64,000 nucleotides of DNA. Origin: Gemmatimonadaceae bacterium. GTDB lineage: Bacteria; Gemmatimonadota; Gemmatimonadetes; Gemmatimonadales; Gemmatimonadaceae. The stretch covers positions 124,001 to 188,000 of the forward strand of contig JADZAN010000024.1 of the NCBI GenBank assembly GCA_020852815.1, read 5' to 3'. Shown one piece after another: positions 42,911 through 51,496 of the stretch. Under the pieces are notes generated by a model that was not told the origin of the DNA, ran no database searches, and saw only the letters and a list, made by a program, of their open reading frames with translations. The position numbers and the translations under genes are program-made. Numbering within the stretch: position 1 is the first letter of the stretch; every line of letters begins with the position of its first letter.

Positions 42911-44668
42911 TTGCCCGACCGTCCCGTCGACGTCGTCCTCTTCCTGCATTCGCACCTCCCGTACGTGCTGCATCACGGGCGCTGGCCGCACGGGAGCGAC
43001 TGGCTGTGCGAGGCGGCGCTGGAGACGTACCTCCCGCTCATCGAGACGCTGCGGCGCCTGGAGGCGGCGCACGTCGATGCCCCGCTCACCATCGGCGTGA
43101 CGCCGGTGCTGGCCAACCAGCTCGCGCACCCCGACTTCGCCATCGAGTTCGACGCCTTCCTGGCGCATCGTCTGGCGTCGTGCCGCGACGCGGTGCAGGA
43201 GATGGCGGGGACGCCGGACGAGGCGCTGGTGCCGCTCGCTTCCTTCTGGGAGGCGCGGCTGCGCCGGATGCAGGCGCTGTGGCAGGCGCTGGACGGTGAC
43301 CTCGTCGGCGAGCTCCGCCGGCTGCAACGCGCGGGGCGCCTCGAACTCGCCTCGTCGGCCGCCACCCACGCCTTCCTCCCCCTGCTGGGGCGCGACGAGT
43401 CGATCCGCCTCCAGTTGCAGCTGGCCAAGCGCGAGCACTGGCGCCTCTTCGGGCACGACCCGGTGGGGTGCTGGATTCCCGAGTGCGGCTACCGTCCGCG
43501 CGGCAAGTGGTCCCCCCTCCCGGGCGCGCCGGGACGCGGCGTGCGGCGCGGGATCGAGGAGCACCTCGCCGACGCCGGCTTCCGCTACTTCATCGTCGAT
43601 GCCCACACGGCGCGCGCTGGCGAACCGTTAGGCGTGTACGGCGAGCGCGTGATGGGCGAGTCGGAGCGCGTGGCCGAGGCGGTGGTGGCGCCGCGCCGCG
43701 ACCCCCGCCGTCGTGCGCCGCAATCGCCGTATCGCACCTACAAGGTCACCGGGCTGCGCGCGTCGACCGATGTGGCCGCGCTGGTGCGCGACCCGCAGTC
43801 GTCGGTGCGCGTCTGGTCGCGTGGCGAAGGCTACCCCGGCGACGGCGCCTATCTCGAGTTCCACAAGATGCGCTGGCCCGGCGGCCTCCGGCTCTGGCGC
43901 GTCACGGGGCGCGACGTGGCACTCGGCGACAAGGTGGCGTACGACCCGCTGGAGGCGCGGCTCGCCGTGCAGGGGCACGCCCGCGACTTCGCCGAGTTGC
44001 TGGACGGCATCGCCGAGGAGCGCAGCAACAACGCCACGTTGATCACCGCGCCGTTCGACACCGAGCTGTTTGGCCATTGGTGGTTCGAGGGGCCCGACTT
44101 CCTGGGAGCGCTCTTTGGGGAGCTGCGCCAGCATGCGCGCCTGCGCGCCACGACCGCCGATTTGCACCTGGCGAGACAGCCGGCGCGCGTGACCACCAAG
44201 CTGGCGCGCGGGAGCTGGGGGCTCAACGGCGACTACACGATGTGGCTCAACGAGCGCGTCGAGGAGATGTGGCCGGCCATCTGGGAGCTGGAGGAGGCGT
44301 TCTGGAACGTGGCCCCCCGCGCGCTGGCCACGCCCGCCACGCACCACCTCCTGGCGCAGGCGGCGCGTTCGCTCCTCCTGCTGCAATCGAGCGACTGGCC
44401 CTTCATCGTCACCACCGGGGCGGTGAGCGACTACGCGCTCGAGCGTTTCGCCGGGCACGCGCGCGACACGCGCAACCTCCTCATCGGGGTGCATGAGGTG
44501 CTGGCCGGCGGCGACCCCTCGGCCATCCACGCGCTCGCCCACACGCTCCGCCAGCGCGACGATCTCTTCCCGGACATCCTCGCCTCCGTGGCCGACGCCG
44601 TCGGTGACGACCTGATCGCCGTCGCCGACAGCAGTGACGCGGACGACGTGGGCGAAGCGACTCCATAA
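42911..44668 (+). CDS. GH57 family 1,4-alpha-glucan branching enzyme-like protein
   Basis: 585 residues. GH57 motif 1 is FLHSHLPYVLHHGRWPHGSDWLCEAALETYLPL; the nucleophile is expected in the Glu of CWIPECGYRP and the acid/base in the Asp of APFDTELFGHWWFEGP. These match the TK1436-type branching enzymes rather than GH57 amylases. The C-terminal helical domain (SWGLNGDYTMWLNERVEEMWPAIWELEEAFW and LLLLQSSDWPFIVTTGAVSDYA) is also typical. It starts with TTG directly after glgA, and would introduce alpha-1,6 branches in the same product. Confidence 0.9.
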   Translation: MPDRPVDVVLFLHSHLPYVLHHGRWPHGSDWLCEAALETYLPLIETLRRLEAAHVDAPLTIGVTPVLANQLAHPDFAIEFDAFLAHRLASCRDAVQEMAGTPDEALVPLASFWEARLRRMQALWQALDGDLVGELRRLQRAGRLELASSAATHAFLPLLGRDESIRLQLQLAKREHWRLFGHDPVGCWIPECGYRPRGKWSPLPGAPGRGVRRGIEEHLADAGFRYFIVDAHTARAGEPLGVYGERVMGESERVAEAVVAPRRDPRRRAPQSPYRTYKVTGLRASTDVAALVRDPQSSVRVWSRGEGYPGDGAYLEFHKMRWPGGLRLWRVTGRDVALGDKVAYDPLEARLAVQGHARDFAELLDGIAEERSNNATLITAPFDTELFGHWWFEGPDFLGALFGELRQHARLRATTADLHLARQPARVTTKLARGSWGLNGDYTMWLNERVEEMWPAIWELEEAFWNVAPRALATPATHHLLAQAARSLLLLQSSDWPFIVTTGAVSDYALERFAGHARDTRNLLIGVHEVLAGGDPSAIHALAHTLRQRDDLFPDILASVADAVGDDLIAVADSSDADDVGEATP

Positions 44669-44690
44669 GAACGCACGACTGCGAGGCTGC

Positions 44691-46751
44691 ATGCGCTCTG
44701 TTGTCATCCACGCCCACTTCTACCAGCCCCCGCGCGAGCACCCGTTCTTCGACGAGATCGAGGCGGAGCCATCGGCGGCGCCGTACCACGACTGGAACGC
44801 GCGCATCGACCGCGAGTGCTATCGCGCCGTGGTGGCGGCGCGCATGACGGGGGCGCACGGGCGCATCGGTCGCATCACCAACACGCTGGAGCAGCTCTCG
44901 TTCAACGTGGGGCCCACGCTGCTCACGTGGATGGAGCAGCACTCCACCGACGCCTATCGCCGCATGCTGGCGGCCGACCGCGAGAGCTGCCGGCGGTTAG
45001 GGGGGCACGGGAACGCCATCGCCCATCCCTATCACCACGTCATCCTCCCGCTGGCCTCGCGGCGCGACAAGGTCACCGAGGTGCGCTGGGGGATCGCCGA
45101 CTTCACGCGGCGCTTTGGGCGCGCGCCGGAAGGGTTCTGGCTCCCCGAGACGGCGGTGGACGACGAGACGCTCGACGTCCTGGCGCAGGAGGGGATCCGC
45201 TTCACCATCCTGGCCCCCTACCAGGTGCAACGCCAACCCCCCAACGGGCTCCCCGGGCGCTACACGACCACCAGCGGTCGCACCATTGCCCTGTGCACCT
45301 ACAACGGCGACCTCTCGCACGGGATCGCCTTTGGCGGGTTGGTGCGCGACGCCGATCACTGGGCACGCGAGATTCTCTCGCTCGCGAGCGATGCCAGGGC
45401 TGCGCGCGACGACAACGAGACGCTGCATGGTGGGCTCACGCTTCCACAGCTCGTCTCGATGGCCACCGACGGCGAGACGTACGGACACCATCACAAGTTC
45501 GCCGAGATGGCGCTGGCGCGCGTCTTCGACGTGACGGCGCATCATGGCGCGCGGGTGGAGAACTTCGCGTCGTTCCTGGCGCGGCACCCGGCATCGTTCG
45601 ACGTCGAGATCGTTGCCCCCACGGCGTGGAGCTGTGCCCATGGCGTGGAGCGGTGGCGCTCCAATTGCGGCTGCCGGATCGATACGTCGCGCAGCCCGAG
45701 CCAGGAGTGGCGCACCCCGCTGCGCGACGGGCTCAACGCGCTGGCGCAGGCGCTGCATACCATCTTTGAGCGCGATGGCGGGCCGCTCCTGGGCGATGTG
45801 TGGGCCGCGCGCGACGCCTACGGGCGCGCCGTGAGCCAGGATGCCGACACGCGCTACCAGTTCTCGGCGGCGCAGCTCCCGTCCACCGCCACGCCTGACG
45901 AGAAGCGCCGCGTGGCCGAGCTGCTGGAGATGGAGCGCGACGCCATGCGCATGTTCACCTCATGCGCCTGGTTCTTCGACGACATCGGCGGGCTGGAGGC
46001 ACAGCAGGTGCTGCGCTACGCGGTGCGGGCCATCGAGCTGTCGGGCGACGCGCCCCGCCTGGCGGCGATGCTGCGCGACACGTTGCGGCTGGCGGTGAGC
46101 AACGACCCGCACGCGGGGACCGGCGCCGACATCTTCCTGCGCCTCGCCTCCGGCCCCGATGCCGCGGCGCGCACCGCGGCGGCGGCCGCCGCGCTGGTCG
46201 CGCTTGGCATCGACCCCAACGGACACCTCTCGGCCAACGCCGTGCGCGCCGAGATCACGGGCGAGATCGTCACCGTGAGTTCGCGCGACACGGGGAGCGT
46301 GCGGCGCTTTAGGGCGATGGTGGTGGAGCGGCGCGCCGCGACCGTGACGTGCGACGTGACCGACCTCGACGCTGAGGACGGGCGCATCTGGCGCATCCCG
46401 TTGGCGGACTTCCCCGAGCATCCGCGCCGGGCCATTCGCCACGCGCTCCGCCGCAAGCTCCTCCCGCAGAGCTTGTCGACTGAGGAAATCGAGCGGCTGG
46501 CATTGGGCGACGCCTCGCTGCGCGGGGTGATCGTCGTCGCCCTGCAGCGCGCGGTTGGGCAGTTGGCGCACGATGTCTCGTCCGAGTCGCTGGACGTGGC
46601 CAACGCGCTCCTGGACCTGTTCGAGCAGCTCGAGACCAACGTTCCGTTCGACGTGCAGACGGCGTTCTGGACGGTGTGGGAGGGGGGGAGCGTCGGGCAG
46701 CGGGCGGCGTTGGAGGCGTTCCGCGAGCGGTTGGGGTTTGAGGCGGTGTAA
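44691..46751 (+). CDS. GH57 / DUF3536 family glycoside hydrolase
   Basis: 686 residues. The N-terminus VVIHAHFYQPPREHPFFDEIE, EGFWLPETAVDDETLDVLAQEGIRFTIL (probable nucleophile Glu) and LVSMATDGETYGHHHKFAEMAL (probable acid Asp) mark GH57. From about residue 330 a long helical DUF3536 region follows (CRIDTSRSPSQEWRTPLRDGLNALAQALH, MFTSCAWFFDDIGGLEAQQVLRYA). No activity has been firmly assigned to this subgroup as far as I recall. As the last gene of the glucan operon it probably trims or remodels glycogen. Confidence 0.88.
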   Translation: MRSVVIHAHFYQPPREHPFFDEIEAEPSAAPYHDWNARIDRECYRAVVAARMTGAHGRIGRITNTLEQLSFNVGPTLLTWMEQHSTDAYRRMLAADRESCRRLGGHGNAIAHPYHHVILPLASRRDKVTEVRWGIADFTRRFGRAPEGFWLPETAVDDETLDVLAQEGIRFTILAPYQVQRQPPNGLPGRYTTTSGRTIALCTYNGDLSHGIAFGGLVRDADHWAREILSLASDARAARDDNETLHGGLTLPQLVSMATDGETYGHHHKFAEMALARVFDVTAHHGARVENFASFLARHPASFDVEIVAPTAWSCAHGVERWRSNCGCRIDTSRSPSQEWRTPLRDGLNALAQALHTIFERDGGPLLGDVWAARDAYGRAVSQDADTRYQFSAAQLPSTATPDEKRRVAELLEMERDAMRMFTSCAWFFDDIGGLEAQQVLRYAVRAIELSGDAPRLAAMLRDTLRLAVSNDPHAGTGADIFLRLASGPDAAARTAAAAAALVALGIDPNGHLSANAVRAEITGEIVTVSSRDTGSVRRFRAMVVERRAATVTCDVTDLDAEDGRIWRIPLADFPEHPRRAIRHALRRKLLPQSLSTEEIERLALGDASLRGVIVVALQRAVGQLAHDVSSESLDVANALLDLFEQLETNVPFDVQTAFWTVWEGGSVGQRAALEAFRERLGFEAV

Positions 46752-46760
46752 GGCGGGGGC

Positions 46761-46811
46761 GGCGCATCTGACTCCGGCGACATGGAGCTTTCGCCGCGGA
46801 CCGGATGCGCC
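46761..46811. terminator. nested hairpin after the glucan operon
   Basis: GGCGCATC (46761-46768) pairs with GATGCGCC (46804-46811). Inside, CGGCGA pairs with TCGCCG. No T-tract follows. It starts ten bases after the operon stop and probably ends or stabilises the transcript. Confidence 0.5.
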
Positions 46812-47028
46812 ATGCGAAGGCCGACTTGAAGAAGGCACCTACTTGCTGCCGATGGTCTAAACCAGAGGTGCCTGTTGTAACGAGTAGTTCGCCGAGCCTG
46901 CTTGACGCACTGACAAGCGCTCTGCAAGCTGTTTGTCTCTACAGGGCTTCCGACAAAGCGCTGATGGCTGTTGGTGCGCGATCACGAATCAGGCGCTTCA
47001 TGTATACGAGCGAACAGCAGGTCAATAG

Positions 47029-48249
47029 ATGAGAGTCGCTGGAGTGCAGTGGGAGCTTGTCAGCGTCCTGGTGCTGGTGCTCCCTCTCAGGATGAGCGCA
47101 CTTCAGGCGACGCCAAGCGGGAGCAATCCAGGGTCGCAGCAGCACGGTAGGCTAACGGCGCTCGTGACCGCTGCGGATGTGGCGCGACTGCGAATCGTCG
47201 ACGGTTCCACGACGACTCTGGCCAGTATCTCCGACGACAGTCTCGAGTTCGGCAGGGTGGGAAGCGGGTGCTTTCTCGAGAGCGGCGAGGCGGTCGTACT
47301 CAGCGCCGCACCTCCGAAGCTCATATACTTGAGCACGACGCCAAGCGTCGTCGCGCGCATCGTCGGGAAGCGCGGAGACGGCCCGGGCGAATTCCAACAG
47401 CCATGGACCGTGAGCTGTTTCGGCACGGACTCTGTCGCTGTTCTTGAGCCGTTTCGAGTATCGGTGGGTGTACCTGCCCGACCGCCGTTGCGGACGCACG
47501 CAATCAATGTGTCCGCTAACACACACTGGGTCGAACCTGTCTTCCAGAGCGCGAACGGCCGTTACCTGCTTCGTAGCCGCCCGAAGTCTCCGAGCGATAT
47601 CCTGGGCACGTACCGGGACACAGTGGAACTTCTTGTTGGAGACCCGACGAAGGAGGACACGAGTCACTACTCGCGACTGGGTCGGTTCCCATCCGGCGAG
47701 TATGTGCGCGTGCGCTTGGACGGACGCACTACCACTGCTGTTCATCCAGTCGGGCGCGCCCTGCTCGTCGCAGCCGCCCACAAGGGGACGTACTTGATGG
47801 AAACGGGTACGCCCGAACTGATGATCGTAGATGATCGAGGTCGAACGACGTCGTCCGTCCGGTTCGCTCTCTCTGGTCGGGCTGTCACGTCGGAGTTCTG
47901 GCGACGACAATCACAGGTGCGGCGCGAGGCCGTGCGAATGCCCGCGCAGCGTAGGATCGCTGAGACTCTCCTCGAGCAAATGTCGGTACCGAAGCAGGCG
48001 CCCTTGTTCGACCGGCTCGTTGCCATCCGCGGCGGCGGCGTGTGGTTACGCGAATTCGCCTTCGAAGGAGAGAAGGACGCGGTATGGATGCAGTTGGATG
48101 GCGAAGACCGACCGGTGCTCCGCTGGCGACTACCCATCACGACAAGGATCCTCGCGGCGGATAGCATGCACGTGCTGTGCGTGAGCTCTCGGGACGACGG
48201 TGTCACCGTCGAGATACTCGAGCGACCGCGAACTTGGTCGCCGCCGTGA
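47029..48249 (+). CDS. exported protein, probable six-bladed beta-propeller type
   Basis: 406 residues. N-terminal signal (ELVSVLVLVLPLRMSALQA) then beta-rich repeats with KRGDGPGEFQQPWTVSCFGTDSVAVLEP, resembling the GxGPGEF blade seen in NHL-like propeller proteins of Gemmatimonadota, and a later MIVDDRGRTTSSVRFALSG. Base composition is visibly less GC-rich than that of the glucan operon and codon use is less biased, suggesting a recently acquired or weakly expressed accessory gene. Function unknown. Confidence 0.65.
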   Translation: MRVAGVQWELVSVLVLVLPLRMSALQATPSGSNPGSQQHGRLTALVTAADVARLRIVDGSTTTLASISDDSLEFGRVGSGCFLESGEAVVLSAAPPKLIYLSTTPSVVARIVGKRGDGPGEFQQPWTVSCFGTDSVAVLEPFRVSVGVPARPPLRTHAINVSANTHWVEPVFQSANGRYLLRSRPKSPSDILGTYRDTVELLVGDPTKEDTSHYSRLGRFPSGEYVRVRLDGRTTTAVHPVGRALLVAAAHKGTYLMETGTPELMIVDDRGRTTSSVRFALSGRAVTSEFWRRQSQVRREAVRMPAQRRIAETLLEQMSVPKQAPLFDRLVAIRGGGVWLREFAFEGEKDAVWMQLDGEDRPVLRWRLPITTRILAADSMHVLCVSSRDDGVTVEILERPRTWSPP

Positions 48250-48332
48250 CGATGGTCTTCGGTCTGCGCTTCCAAACCGATCTCGCGGACCTTCCGGCGT
48301 CCGGGGCGTATTCTTCAGGAGTCACTCCCGAG

Positions 48333-49265
48333 ATGCCGACTGCCATGATCGATCCCGCCGAGCCGGCCCCGATGGATGCCACCGCCGTTCCAGCGTCGCC
48401 GACCACCGAGTGGCTCGACGCGCTGTACCGCGAACGGGCGGCCTATGACCTCCCGCCGCGCGCCAACGCGCGCGCCGGGTCGTTCGCCGACGGGCTCCTC
48501 GCCTTCCTCTTTCCGCACTTTGCCCCGCGCCTGGACGGCCAGCGCGAGGCGCTCGATCGCGAGCTGGCGCACATCGCCGACGAGAGCCAGACGCTCTTCG
48601 CCGAGTTCCTCGCCCATCAGGCGGGGCCGGGACTGACGCAGACCACGGAGGCGTCGATCGATGCCGATGGCGCCGCATCGCGCGCCGCCTTCGTCGCGTC
48701 GCTTCTCGCGCTGCGCGAGGCGCTATCCGCCGACGCGCGCTTCCTCCTCGCCTCCGACCCGGCGGCGACCTCGGTCGACGAAGTGATCCTCGCCTATCCC
48801 GGCTTCTACGCCACGGCGTGCTATCGCCTCGCGCACCGCATTCGCGAGTTGGGGATCCCGCTCCTCCCGCGCCTCATCACCGAGCACGCCCACATGCGCA
48901 CCGGGATCGACATCCACCCCGGGGCGACGATCGGCGTCCCCTTCGCCATCGACCACGGGACGGGAATCGTGATCGGCGAGACGGCCACCGTTGGCGTGCG
49001 AGTGCGGATGTATCAGGGAGTGACGTTAGGCGCGCTCTCGGTGGAGAAGGGGCTGGCCAGCGCCAAGCGACACCCGACCATCGGCAACGACGTGGTCCTC
49101 TACGCCAACGCGACGGTGCTGGGGGGGCGGACGGTGGTGGGTGATGGGAGCGTGGTGGGGGGGAATGTGTGGCTGACCAAGTCCGTCGCGGCGGGTTCCA
49201 CCGTCTTGTCGGAACAGCGGGAGGGCGGGACGGGAGATGGGGGACGGGAGACGGGAGTTCGGTAG
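48333..49265 (+). CDS. cysE: serine O-acetyltransferase
   Basis: 310 residues. It makes O-acetylserine for cysteine synthesis. The EpsC/SAT helical part (FYATACYRLAHRIRELGIPLLPRLITEHAHMRTG) leads into left-handed beta-helix hexapeptides (IDIHPGATIGVPFAIDHGTGIVIGETATVGVRVRMYQGVTLGALS). The start is taken at the ATG with AGGAG ten bases upstream; an earlier in-frame ATG at 48252 is possible. The last 16 or so residues (REGGTGDGGRETGVR) are encoded by a GACGGGAG repeat and replace a normal C-terminus. No cysK adjoins. Confidence 0.9.
   Translation: MPTAMIDPAEPAPMDATAVPASPTTEWLDALYRERAAYDLPPRANARAGSFADGLLAFLFPHFAPRLDGQREALDRELAHIADESQTLFAEFLAHQAGPGLTQTTEASIDADGAASRAAFVASLLALREALSADARFLLASDPAATSVDEVILAYPGFYATACYRLAHRIRELGIPLLPRLITEHAHMRTGIDIHPGATIGVPFAIDHGTGIVIGETATVGVRVRMYQGVTLGALSVEKGLASAKRHPTIGNDVVLYANATVLGGRTVVGDGSVVGGNVWLTKSVAAGSTVLSEQREGGTGDGGRETGVR
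49219..49262. repeat. GACGGGAG array inside the 3' end of cysE
   Basis: GGGAGGGCGGGACGGGAGATGGGGGACGGGAGACGGGAG matches the intergenic arrays at 22.4 and 51.5 kb but is translated as the protein's C-terminus. Confidence 0.8.
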
Positions 49266-49341
49266 GGCGCGACGCGGGGGTGGGCGTGCGGGAGGGGTGA
49301 AACCGATACGCAGGGCGCGCGTACGGTCCCTCGCGTTCATT

Positions 49342-49374
49342 CCCTCAACACTTGATTGAATCAAGTGTTGAGGG
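49342..49374. promoter_or_regulatory. perfect 33-base palindrome upstream of padR, probable operator
   Basis: CCCTCAACACTTGATT and its exact complement AATCAAGTGTTGAGGG surround a single central G. It ends 13 bases before the padR ATG and is the most AT-rich stretch nearby. The half-site CCCTCAACA is shared with 3605-3625. Such position and symmetry fit an autoregulatory PadR site. Confidence 0.65.
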
Positions 49375-49387
49375 TATCGTCTGAGCC

Positions 49388-49732
49388 ATGCCGCCTTCCG
49401 AACTCGATTTCCTGCAGGGGACGCTCGATGTCCTCGTCCTGCGCGCCCTCTCGTGGGGGGCCATGCATGGCTACGCCGTGGCCCGCTTCATTCGCGAGGG
49501 GTCCGACGGAACCTTCCGCATCCTCGACGGTGCCCTCTATACCTCGCTCCACCGCATGGAAGAGCGCGGCTGGGTGGCCTCGTCGTGGGGGACGTCGGAC
49601 AAGGGGAAGCGCGCCAAGTTCTACGAGCTGACCGCGGCGGGGCGCAAGGCGCTGCGCGCCGAGTCGCAGTCGTGGGATCGGTACGTCACGGCGGTGGCCA
49701 AGGTGATGCGCGCGACGCCGTCGACCGCCTAA
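49388..49732 (+). CDS. PadR-family transcriptional regulator
   Basis: 114 residues: LDFLQGTLDVLVLRALSWGAMHGYAVARFI, wing LDGALYTSLHRMEERGWVASSWG, then DKGKRAKFYELTAAGRKAL. It is close to the PadR at 3.7 kb in sequence. It is followed by the remnant of an ADOP permease, so its usual target has been lost at this locus. Stop TAA lies in GCCTAACG. Confidence 0.94.
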   Translation: MPPSELDFLQGTLDVLVLRALSWGAMHGYAVARFIREGSDGTFRILDGALYTSLHRMEERGWVASSWGTSDKGKRAKFYELTAAGRKALRAESQSWDRYVTAVAKVMRATPSTA

Positions 49733-49784
49733 CGACCCCACGTTCCGGCGCCCGCCCCCCCACGGCACTTCGCCCCCTCCGGCC

Positions 49785-50057
49785 ATGCCTCCCTCCCACC
49801 GACCCGCCCGCACGCCGCCCTGGCGCCGCTACCTGCGATTCCTTGGCCCGAACCTCGACGCCGACATCGACGACGAGCTGTCCTTCCACTTCGCCGAGCG
49901 TGTGGAGGCGCTGCGCGCCGTTGCCCTGCTACTGGTGATTGCGGTTGCGGCCTCACTGGCGCCGACGTGGCGGGCGGTGCGGGTGGCGCCGGCGGGGGCG
50001 TTACGCGGGGAGGGGCGAGAGGACGAGAAGACGAGGAGACGAGAAGACGAGGGGTGA
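49785..50057 (+). pseudogene. collapsed ADOP permease, termini fused by internal deletion
   Basis: 90 codons. Residues 12-45 (RRYLRFLGPNLDADIDDELSFHFAERVEALRA) are the start of the ADOP prefix domain. Residues 46-76 (VALLLVIAVAASLAPTWRAVRVAPAGALRGE) are the last transmembrane helix and C-terminus of the same family. The roughly 800 residues between are missing, but the frame is kept. The last 15 codons (GREDEKTRRREDEG) come from an AGAAGACGAG repeat. It could still be made as a one-helix protein, so loss of function is inferred. Confidence 0.85.
50017..50055. repeat. AGAAGACGAG array in the 3' end of the collapsed ADOP gene
   Basis: GAGAGGACGAGAAGACGAGGAGACG... is paired with an inverted array at 50119-50158, about 60 bases downstream. 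Confidence 0.85.
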
Positions 50058-50118
50058 CTAGCCGACATCCGTCGTGTGCATAAGGTTGTCCGGACGTCGC
50101 CTCACCCACCGCCGGGCA

Positions 50119-50158
50119 CCCTCTCGTCTTCTCGTCCGCTCGTCTACTCGTCTTCTCC
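50119..50158. repeat. CTCGTCTTCT array before the first ATP-grasp gene
   Basis: CCCTCTCGTCTTCTCGTCCGC... ends three bases before the ATG of the ATP-grasp gene, leaving no room for a normal ribosome-binding site. It is the inverted partner of 50017-50055. Confidence 0.85.
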
Positions 50159-50161
50159 GTT

Positions 50162-51376
50162 ATGCCTCACGTCGTCTTCGTCGCCCCCTTCCTCTCCGAC
50201 AGCGCCTTCCACATGGTCGAGGCGGCGGCGACGCTTCCCGGTGTGCAGCTGGCGGTCATCACCCAGGATGGCGACGACCGGCTGTTGCACCTGCGGGGGC
50301 GCGTGGGGCATTGGCGGGTGGATGACATTCTGAGCCGTGACCAGCTGCTGTGGGCGGCGGAGGGGCTGGCGGCGCTGCACGGCCCGATCGATCGCCTGTT
50401 CGGGGCGTTCGAGCAGGTGCAGGTGCAACTGGCGGAGCTGCGCGCGCGGCTGGGGATCGTTGGGATGGGGGTGGAGGTGGCGAACAACTTCCGCGACAAG
50501 GCGCAGATGAAGACGCTGCTGCGTGCCCACGGGCTCCCGTGCGCGCGATACCGCCTGGCGCGCACCATCGATGAGGCGCGCGCCTTTGGCGAGCGAAACG
50601 GCTTCCCCATCGTCGTGAAGCCTCCGGCCGGTGCGGGCGCCATCTCCACCTTCCGCGTGGACGACATGGCATCCCTCGTTGGTGCGTTGCAGCGCACGCC
50701 GCCGTCGGCCGAGCATCCCGTCCTCCTCGAAGAGTTTGTCCAGGGGGAGGAACACTCGTTCGAGACGGTGACGATCGACGGTGTGCACGTCTGGCACTCG
50801 CTCACGCACTACTATCCAACGCCGCTCACCGTCCTCGAGAACCCGTGGATCCAGTGGTCGATCGTCCTCCCGCGCGAGATCGATGCGCCGCAATACGACG
50901 ACATCCGCACGGCGGCGCGCCGCGCGCTCGACGTGCTCGGCATGCAGACCGGGATCTCGCACATGGAGTGGTTCCGGCGAAAGGACGGCTCCATCGCCAT
51001 CAGCGAAGTGGCCGCGCGCCCGCCCGGCGCGCAGATCACGCAGCTCATGTCGTACGCGCACGACTTTGACCTGGTGCAGGAGTGGATGCGGGCGATGATC
51101 TTCGGCGACTTCCATCGCCCCGAACGCCGCTACGCCGCGGGGGCCGCCTACCTGCGCGGGCAGGGGAGCGGGCGCATCGTGAAGGTGCACGGCATCGACG
51201 AGATCAACCGCGAACTCGGCTCCCTCATCGTCGCCGCGAAGACGCCGCAGCTCGGCGCGACCCCCTCACCCAGCTACGAAGGCGACGGCTGGGTCATCGT
51301 CAGGCACCCGGAGACCGCAGTGGTCGAGCAAGCCGTCCTCAAGATCATCGCCACAATCCGCGTCGAACTCGGCTAG
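50162..51376 (+). CDS. ATP-grasp family ligase, first of tandem pair
   Basis: 404 residues. Preceding Rossmann-like N-terminus (HVVFVAPFLSDSAFHMVEAAATLPG), then the ATP-grasp core: NNFRDKAQMKTLLRAHGLPCARY, FPIVVKPPAGAGAISTFRV, VLLEEFVQGEEHSFETVTIDG and the metal-binding end MEWFRRKDGSIAISEVAARPPGAQI. It forms an acyl-phosphate and joins a carboxylate to an amine or similar nucleophile; the substrate is unknown. The next gene is a paralogue 120 bases downstream. Confidence 0.9.
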   Translation: MPHVVFVAPFLSDSAFHMVEAAATLPGVQLAVITQDGDDRLLHLRGRVGHWRVDDILSRDQLLWAAEGLAALHGPIDRLFGAFEQVQVQLAELRARLGIVGMGVEVANNFRDKAQMKTLLRAHGLPCARYRLARTIDEARAFGERNGFPIVVKPPAGAGAISTFRVDDMASLVGALQRTPPSAEHPVLLEEFVQGEEHSFETVTIDGVHVWHSLTHYYPTPLTVLENPWIQWSIVLPREIDAPQYDDIRTAARRALDVLGMQTGISHMEWFRRKDGSIAISEVAARPPGAQITQLMSYAHDFDLVQEWMRAMIFGDFHRPERRYAAGAAYLRGQGSGRIVKVHGIDEINRELGSLIVAAKTPQLGATPSPSYEGDGWVIVRHPETAVVEQAVLKIIATIRVELG

Positions 51377-51458
51377 ACTGCGCCCCCCCGCGCCACATTG
51401 CGCCCCACAGAGGAAGTCAGTAGTTAGTCACGAAAGCCCGGATGGGAGACCAATCACC

Positions 51459-51485
51459 TCCCGTCTCCCGTCCCCCGTCTCCCGT
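51459..51485. repeat. CCCGTCTCCCG array between the ATP-grasp genes
   Basis: Inverse form of the GACGGGAG family, ending 11 bases before the ATG of the second ATP-grasp gene. Confidence 0.8.
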
Positions 51486-51496
51486 TCGCAGTCCCC

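Noticed and set aside
39867-43606. Very long antisense reading frames opposite glgP, glgA and the GH57 gene
   Set aside because: Long antisense frames are expected in GC-rich DNA with strong third-position bias. These show Arg/His/Val-rich composition and no domain, while the plus-strand proteins match families throughout.
46805-47032. A 75-residue frame after the glucan operon as a gene
   Set aside because: It overlaps the terminator-like hairpin, has no good ribosome-binding site and no recognisable feature.
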